64,000 nt of DNA from Nymphaea colorata (taxonomy: Eukaryota > Streptophyta > Magnoliopsida > Nymphaeales > Nymphaeaceae): NCBI RefSeq assembly GCF_008831285.2, contig NC_045144.1, positions 8,347,886-8,411,885 of the forward strand, written 5' to 3'. Both the position numbers and the translations under genes were made by a program. Of this stretch, positions 58,826-64,000 are shown one piece after another. The notes beneath the pieces were generated by a model, which did not search any database, was not told the origin of the DNA, and worked only from the letters and a program-made list of their open reading frames with translations. The first letter of the stretch is position 1. Each line of letters starts with the position of its first letter.

Positions 58826-60013
58826 CTATTCATTCCCCCTGTTAGGGCTAAACCCTCCCTTCTTGACTTCAGGTAAGAGGTCCAATTCATTGAAAATGGA
58901 TCCCAAGGGTTCAGGATCCCATACTTGCAACTTCTGATCGATTTCTATCAGACTGTCTTGCTCAACTGGTCCAGTTTGTGCATTGATGGATTCTTTATCA
59001 TGTTTGAAAAGCAATCCAAAGAAATCGAGGGATGCGGTATCCCTTTTGTTTGTCACCATCATTGGATGATTTGTTGAGAATCTGACCATCGAAATTATTC
59101 CTTTGCCATGTTTAGGAAAAAGATTCTTGAGAATGTCTGGCTGTTCACTGACCTCTTTGATTATTTCTTTGTCAACTGCGTCTTGCACAATATTTTTAAG
59201 TACAAGGCAGTCTTCTGTATCATGTCCTGGAGCGCGATGAAATTTGCAGAATTGCTCTTTGTTTTTCCCCATCATTGGTGGGGGGTTGGAGACTTTTGGG
59301 AGGAACAGAGTACCTCTTTCGATTAGCATATGCATGACCTCTTCATAACTCTGTTGTAATGGGGTGAATTTTCTATTGTACCCCCATCTAGGATGTTTGT
59401 TTTTGGTGCCACTACTACTGCCACTAGCTTTGTCCATTACCCCTTTATTCTTGGGATATTCAGACTTTTCTTTCTTGAAGGCTGCAGCGTTGGCCACAAT
59501 GTTGGTTGGAGCATTCTGACTTATGCTATTCTTCTTTGTATCTTCCATTACTTTCACCGGGATGACAGCGTCAAAAGCTCCATTCTCAATTCCTGCTTCA
59601 ATGCATTCTGCCCTCTCAGTAAGATCGATGAAAGACTTGATTGGAGCATTGGAAATGAGGCTCCTTAATGGTTGTGCCACATTGTTTACGATCAATCCCA
59701 GTGCATGGGGTTGAGAGATTGGGTCCCTCATCTTGTTAAAAGAAGGCCTCCACCTCTGAATAAAATCTCTCACCTTTTCACTTGGCCTCTGTTTTAGATA
59801 GTATAATGTGGTGATCGTTGGTGCAGTTTCAACGTTTTGAATGAACCTTTCAATGAAAATGTTGATTAACATATCAAAATTTTTCAATTCCACTGAGTTG
59901 ATGTGTTCCCGATACCATTGTGTTGCAATTCCTTCTAGGCTTCTGGGGAAACATCGAAAGAGGGCCCTATGATTGTGGCAGAATTTGTAGCATTCAGCAA
60001 AGAACATGGCCAA
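58826..60013 (-). CDS. Tat-type gypsy Gag, N-terminally truncated
   Basis: The 395-codon frame begins within the retrotransposon Gag domain (AMFFAECYKFCHNHRALF, ATQWYREHI, FIQRWRPSFNKM) and contains a CKFHRAPGHDTEDC zinc-knuckle-like block near residue 270. It ends at an in-frame TAG (58828-58826) before the protease. The Gag N-terminus and the 5' LTR are absent; the reading continues in frame for a few codons upstream (KAHL) and then meets the integrase of another element at about 60015-60045. Confidence 0.88.
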   Translation of the reverse strand: MAMFFAECYKFCHNHRALFRCFPRSLEGIATQWYREHINSVELKNFDMLINIFIERFIQNVETAPTITTLYYLKQRPSEKVRDFIQRWRPSFNKMRDPISQPHALGLIVNNVAQPLRSLISNAPIKSFIDLTERAECIEAGIENGAFDAVIPVKVMEDTKKNSISQNAPTNIVANAAAFKKEKSEYPKNKGVMDKASGSSSGTKNKHPRWGYNRKFTPLQQSYEEVMHMLIERGTLFLPKVSNPPPMMGKNKEQFCKFHRAPGHDTEDCLVLKNIVQDAVDKEIIKEVSEQPDILKNLFPKHGKGIISMVRFSTNHPMMVTNKRDTASLDFFGLLFKHDKESINAQTGPVEQDSLIEIDQKLQVWDPEPLGSIFNELDLLPEVKKGGFSPNRGNE

Positions 60014-60024
60014 ATGTGCCTTAG

Positions 60025-61275
60025 AGTTGGTACATCCCCATGATGAGGCTTAAGCCGTGTGACGTGGAACACGGGGTGTACTAACGCTGCTCTTGGAAGG
60101 CCCAACCTGTAGGCTGCCTTCCCCACCTTCTGTAGTACCTGGAATGGACCATAATACCGAGTAAATAGCTTTGAATAGGGCTGGCCCATCAATGACCTCT
60201 GCTTCAGAGGCACCCTCTTCAGCCACACATACTCGCCCACTTCGAATTCTCGATCTTTCCTACCCTTGTTGTACACTTGTCTCATGTGGTTCTGCGCTTT
60301 GGCGATATTATGCTTGAGGGCGTCTAAGACTTCCTCACGTGTGCGCAGTTCACAATCTATCTGATCGTCCTCAGCTGTGCCTCCTTCGTACCTTGGGATA
60401 GTAGGAGGAGGGAATCCATATACACCCTCATAGGGGGTCATGCCCGTAGACGAATGCAGACTAGTATTGTACGACCATTCTACCCATGATAAGAATTTTA
60501 CCAATGTGTTTGGTCGTTCTCCCGCGAAGCACCTCAGGTAGGTCTCTAAAGACCGATTTACAATCTCGCTCTGCCCATCTGTCTGAGGATGGTGGGCTGT
60601 GCTGAAGTTAAGCGTTGTACCCATCAATTTCATATACTCCTGCCAGAACACGCTGAGGAAAATAGAGTCACGATCGCACACGACCGACTGTGGCATTCCG
60701 TGGAGCTTGCCTATAAACTCTTGGTACACGCTGGCCACCATTGGCCCTTGATACGAACGAGGCAAGGGAGCGAAGTGGCTATACTTGGTGAGACGATCCA
60801 CTACCACAAGCACAGCTTCCTTGCCTTCGGAGCGGGGCATGGCATCAATAAAATTCATGGTCACATCGGTCCATGGTTTAGTTGGTATGGGGAGGGGATT
60901 TAAGTGACCGGGAGGCTTGATTGCCTCGTATTTCTCCCTCTGACATACCACGCATTTCTTGATGTACCGCTGTATGTCTGCCTTCATGCCTCGCCACCAA
61001 AACTGGGCTTTAATTCTCCCAAGGGTTTTTGAAACCCCCTTATGACCTGCGGCTGGGGTGTCATGGAAATGTTGTAGGAGTTCCTGCTTAAGCCCTGATT
61101 CAGGAGGAACCACTGCACGGTTCTTCCTGTACAAAAGGTTCCCTCTGGCCGTATACAAAGGGATAGATCCGGGGTTCTGTGTCACTGATGCACGGATTAA
61201 CCTTAGAGACTGATCGTCATGCTGTTCTTGGGTTAATCGTTCCCATATGTCCATTTCTATCACAGATAACGTCAT
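60025..61275 (-). CDS. Second gypsy element: integrase, C-terminal end replaced
   Basis: The frame begins at M61275 and shows the HHCC zinc end (HFHDTPAAGHKG, CVVCQREKYEAI), the core with FIDAMPRSEGKEAVLVVVDR, CDRDSIFLSVFW and HPQTDGQSE (DDE residues), and a C-terminal domain with YYGPFQVLQKVGKAAYRL and HPVFHVTRLKPHHGD. This resembles chromovirus-type integrases. The frame then runs on into sequence that is the Tat Gag in another frame, so any chromodomain, the 3' end and the 3' LTR are missing. Confidence 0.9.
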
Positions 61276-61286
61276 GAACTGTTCGG

Positions 61287-63353
61287 TCAGACGAGAAAGA
61301 GAATCTGCCGCTGTGTTATCCGGACCCTTCTATACTCAATTTCAAAGTCGTATCCTAGCAGCTTGGCCAGCCAACGTTGTTGGGTAGGCGTGGATACTCT
61401 TTGCTTAAGCATGTACTTTAACGAGTTCTGGTCCGTTTTTACTACGAATCTGCGCCCTATCAGATAAGGCCGCCACTTCTCAACTGCCAGGACTATCGCT
61501 AAGAGCTCCTTCTCGTACGTAGAAAGAGGTTTTGCCCTACCGGTTAGGGCCTTCGACATGTAGGCGATAGGGTGTCCTTCTTGGCTAAGAACGGCCCCGA
61601 CTCCAACATCACATGCGTCTGTCTCTATGGTAAACTGTTTGTTGAAATCTGGCAATGTAAGCACAGGCACTGTCATAAGGGCGTTTTTGAGTTTCTCAAA
61701 GGCTGCCCTAGCCTTATCCGACCATTGAAAGGCCCCTTTCTTCAACATCTGCGTCAGAGGTTGTGCAATAAGCCCATAACCTTGAATGAACCTCTGATAA
61801 TATCCAGTGAGGCCTAGGAAACCTCTGAGACCTTTCAGATCCTTAGGCAGTGGCCATCTCTGCATGGCGTCCAATTTTTCGGGGTCTGCCCGAACCCCTT
61901 GTTGGCACACAATGTGCTCCAGATAACCAATGCTAGGTTGTCCAAAGCTGCATTTGGACCGTTTTGCGTACAACTGGTTATCACGCAAGACTTGAAGAGC
62001 GGTTGCAAGGTGCTGCACATGCAATTCCTCCGTCTGACTATATATTAGAATATCGTCAAAGAAAACCAAGATAAAGTCTCGAAGGTATTGGCGAAAGACA
62101 TCGTTCATACACCTTTGAAATGTGGCCGGTGCGTTGGTGAGACCAAAGGGCATAACAAGGAATTCGTAGTGCCCATCATGTGTCCTGAATGCCGTTTTGG
62201 GGACGTCATCCTTGCACATCCTGATTTGATGATAGCCGGCTCTCAAGTTTATCTTGGAGAATATGGTCGCGCCGGTTAGTTCATCCAACAACTCATCGAT
62301 GACGGGTATGGGGTGCCTGTCCTTCACCGTGGCTTCGTTCAGGGCGCGATAATCTACGCAAAAGCGCCATGTGTTGTCCTTCTTCTTCACTAGTAAGACA
62401 GGAGAAGAAAAAGGACTGCTGCTTGGCTGAACTATACCACTCTCTAACATCTCTTTAACCAGTCGCTCTATTTCAGCTTTCTGGTTATACCCATATCTGT
62501 AAGGGCGCACATTGACAGGTTCGGCCCCTTGGGTCATAATGAATCGATGGTCGTAGGATCGAGGGGGAGGTAATCCCTTAGGCTCCTCGAACAAATCCTC
62601 AAAACGGTCTAACACCGAATGGATCCTTGGTGGCACAATCTCTTCCTGCTCTTCTTTAGATGGCACATCTGTCGCTAGTGCCATCACCCAACACGCTGGT
62701 TGGTCTGCCTCTATAGCTCGTAAGGCAGCCTTGGGACGCGTGGCGCTCGTGATGCCTTGGAGGGTCATCGGCTCATTCTCCCCGTCAGGCATGAAGGTCA
62801 TGCTGAAATTCCTCACGTCCCATGAAATAATGCCCAATGTGAAAAACCAGGGCATACCGCGAATCAGGTCGACTCCGTCCAACGGGATAACCAAGAAATC
62901 GATTTTGAAGGGTTTCTTTTTAATGACGACTTCCATGTTCTTCCCTTCGTTCAGGCATTTCAGCCTTAGACCCCCTCCCACTACTATAGTTTGGGGCTGG
63001 CTGGATTCTAAGGGCACTTTGCATTTCCTGGCGGCTTCCTCAATTAGGAAGTTTCGTGTGGCCCCGTTATCCAACAAGATGAGGATCTTCTTGCCGTTGA
63101 CCCTCCCAAACACCCTGAATGAATTGGGCTTGTTGGGGTCTTGCATCGAATGGAGAGACTCTGCCTCTGTAGGCTTCTTCTCTTTAATGGGAGTCTCTTC
63201 CTTGGTGACCTCTTTCTTCTTCTCGGTTTTTCTAACTCTGCGTTTCTGAGTCACTTCTTCTTCAGACGAGGACGAGCTGGATTCATAAGACGTGCTGGAG
63301 GATGAGTCACTATCTGTACACGAGCTGGACTCTACATCGCTTATCACTTGCAC
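61287..63353 (-). CDS. Second gypsy element: protease, reverse transcriptase, RNase H
   Basis: After a Ser-rich acidic start, the protease block reads LILLDNGATRNFL, with Asn where Ser or Thr is usual in D(S/T)GA. RT shows PYRYGYNQKAEIERLVKEML, WRFCVDYRALNEAT, FSKINLRAGYHQIRM, VMPFGLTNAPATFQ, catalytic LVFFDDILIYS and KRSKCSFG. RNase H has IETDACDVGVGAVLSQEG and STYEKELLAIVLAVEKWR. A one-base frameshift near 61325 separates it from the integrase. The same frame continues upstream into the Gag zinc knuckle, so 63353 is simply the first methionine. Confidence 0.92.
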   Translation of the reverse strand: MQVISDVESSSCTDSDSSSSTSYESSSSSSEEEVTQKRRVRKTEKKKEVTKEETPIKEKKPTEAESLHSMQDPNKPNSFRVFGRVNGKKILILLDNGATRNFLIEEAARKCKVPLESSQPQTIVVGGGLRLKCLNEGKNMEVVIKKKPFKIDFLVIPLDGVDLIRGMPWFFTLGIISWDVRNFSMTFMPDGENEPMTLQGITSATRPKAALRAIEADQPACWVMALATDVPSKEEQEEIVPPRIHSVLDRFEDLFEEPKGLPPPRSYDHRFIMTQGAEPVNVRPYRYGYNQKAEIERLVKEMLESGIVQPSSSPFSSPVLLVKKKDNTWRFCVDYRALNEATVKDRHPIPVIDELLDELTGATIFSKINLRAGYHQIRMCKDDVPKTAFRTHDGHYEFLVMPFGLTNAPATFQRCMNDVFRQYLRDFILVFFDDILIYSQTEELHVQHLATALQVLRDNQLYAKRSKCSFGQPSIGYLEHIVCQQGVRADPEKLDAMQRWPLPKDLKGLRGFLGLTGYYQRFIQGYGLIAQPLTQMLKKGAFQWSDKARAAFEKLKNALMTVPVLTLPDFNKQFTIETDACDVGVGAVLSQEGHPIAYMSKALTGRAKPLSTYEKELLAIVLAVEKWRPYLIGRRFVVKTDQNSLKYMLKQRVSTPTQQRWLAKLLGYDFEIEYRRVRITQRQILFLV

Positions 63354-63968
63354 CCTGAAATAGGCTGGGCACTTGTGATACTTGTCTCATTTACCCTCAC
63401 ACCTGTAGCATAGACCCTTGCGTCTGTATTCCTCAATCTGTTGAGGCGTGAGGTAGCGTAAGGGCGGTTTCTTGCCCTGCCCTTGGTTGGCGTTGTGGTA
63501 GGGCCGTGGGTCATTCCCTTTCTTGTAGGGAACTAACTCCTTTCTAGTATTGTTGCGAGAACCAGAGGGGTAGGAGTTTCTCTTCCTCTACTTGTCAAAT
63601 TTGTGAGCCTTCTTTTTGGCTCTTCTTTCCTCGATTCTCTCTTCATAGAGACGAGCCATGGCGATGCACTCTTCCAATTTCTCAAAGCGATGGATCTTCA
63701 TCTCTCGCTTTATGTCATTTCTAAGGCCTCCCTTGAAAGCACCGATGAGGGCCTTCTCAGGCCATCTAACCATGCTGGCGAGGCGTTCAAACTGCCTCTT
63801 GTAGGCGGGCACGGTAGTGGTCTGGACGAGATTTTTTAAGTCCTCATCGTAGTCAATAAACGTCGAATCTCCAAATTGGAGTTGGAGACTGGCCTTGTAC
63901 TTTTCCCACGTCTGGACATCTGTATTGTGGTTAAACCACAAATAGTGCGTTGTGGCTTCCCCAGTCAT
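63354..63968 (-). pseudogene. Second gypsy element: Gag, two stops, probably extends past the window edge
   Basis: 63968-63588 encodes the Gag domain (WFNHNTDVQTWEKYKASLQL, RWPEKALIGAFKGGL). A TAG at 63590-63588 ends this frame; the same frame then carries LTPQQIEEYRRKGLCYRCEG, where the zinc knuckle is interrupted by TGA at 63389-63387 at a position normally Trp, followed by YHKCP. The start of Gag probably lies to the right of the window. Confidence 0.85.
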
Positions 63969-64000
63969 ATTAGTCGTAGCTATTTCTATCCATTCTTCCT

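Overview
The window is plant nuclear DNA, almost certainly from a flowering plant. It carries intron-containing plant genes (callose synthase, a P-class pentatricopeptide repeat protein) with GT-AG introns, Ty1/copia and Ty3/gypsy elements of plant lineages, an endogenous pararetrovirus (Caulimoviridae), many AT dinucleotide microsatellites and AT-rich spacers. The species cannot be named from the sequence. I see no tRNA, rRNA or CRISPR, and no clearly intact host gene; every recognisable host coding region carries at least one break.

Layout. 1-3.4 kb: dispersed repeats. 3.4-5.2 kb: 5'-truncated, decayed copia element with its 3' LTR start. 6.6-9.2 kb: six exons of the C-terminal part of a callose synthase, a pseudogene (two one-base frameshifts, two stops). 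12.6-16.1 kb: a mitochondrial-type PPR gene with a 5' leader intron and two reading-frame breaks. 16.3-17.6 kb: a second, more decayed callose synthase 3' end. 18-23.1 kb: endogenous caulimovirid fragments (coat-protein region, coiled-coil ORF, promoter-like region, reverse transcriptase), many stops. 23.1-26.05 kb: a better-preserved copia element (integrase to RNase H plus 3' LTR) joined directly to the viral RNase H. 26-38.8 kb: a repeat-rich spacer with a degenerate GATCC-core tandem array, several dispersed repeat pairs and a tandem duplication. 38.8-44.8 kb: N-terminal exons of a third callose synthase copy, split by a ~3 kb LTR-like insertion. 44.8-51.5 kb: spacer with a 137-bp near-perfect palindrome and a SINE-like piece. 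51.6-60.0 kb, minus strand: a Tat-lineage gypsy element (gag, protease, RT-RNase H, second RNase H, integrase, 3' LTR). 60.0-64.0 kb, minus strand: a different gypsy element (gag, pol), running off the right edge and fused to the Tat gag.

How it fits together. The locus looks like a broken callose synthase cluster. At least three partial copies lie on the + strand, with C-terminal pieces upstream of the N-terminal piece, separated by transposons and viral debris. The most unusual signals are non-genic: abrupt joins between elements that each lack one end, a W-box-dense Tat LTR, a promoter-like segment with a 12-bp tandem motif and a TATA box inside a hairpin, and the palindrome. I found no convincing undescribed gene system; the findings are leads of modest to medium interest.
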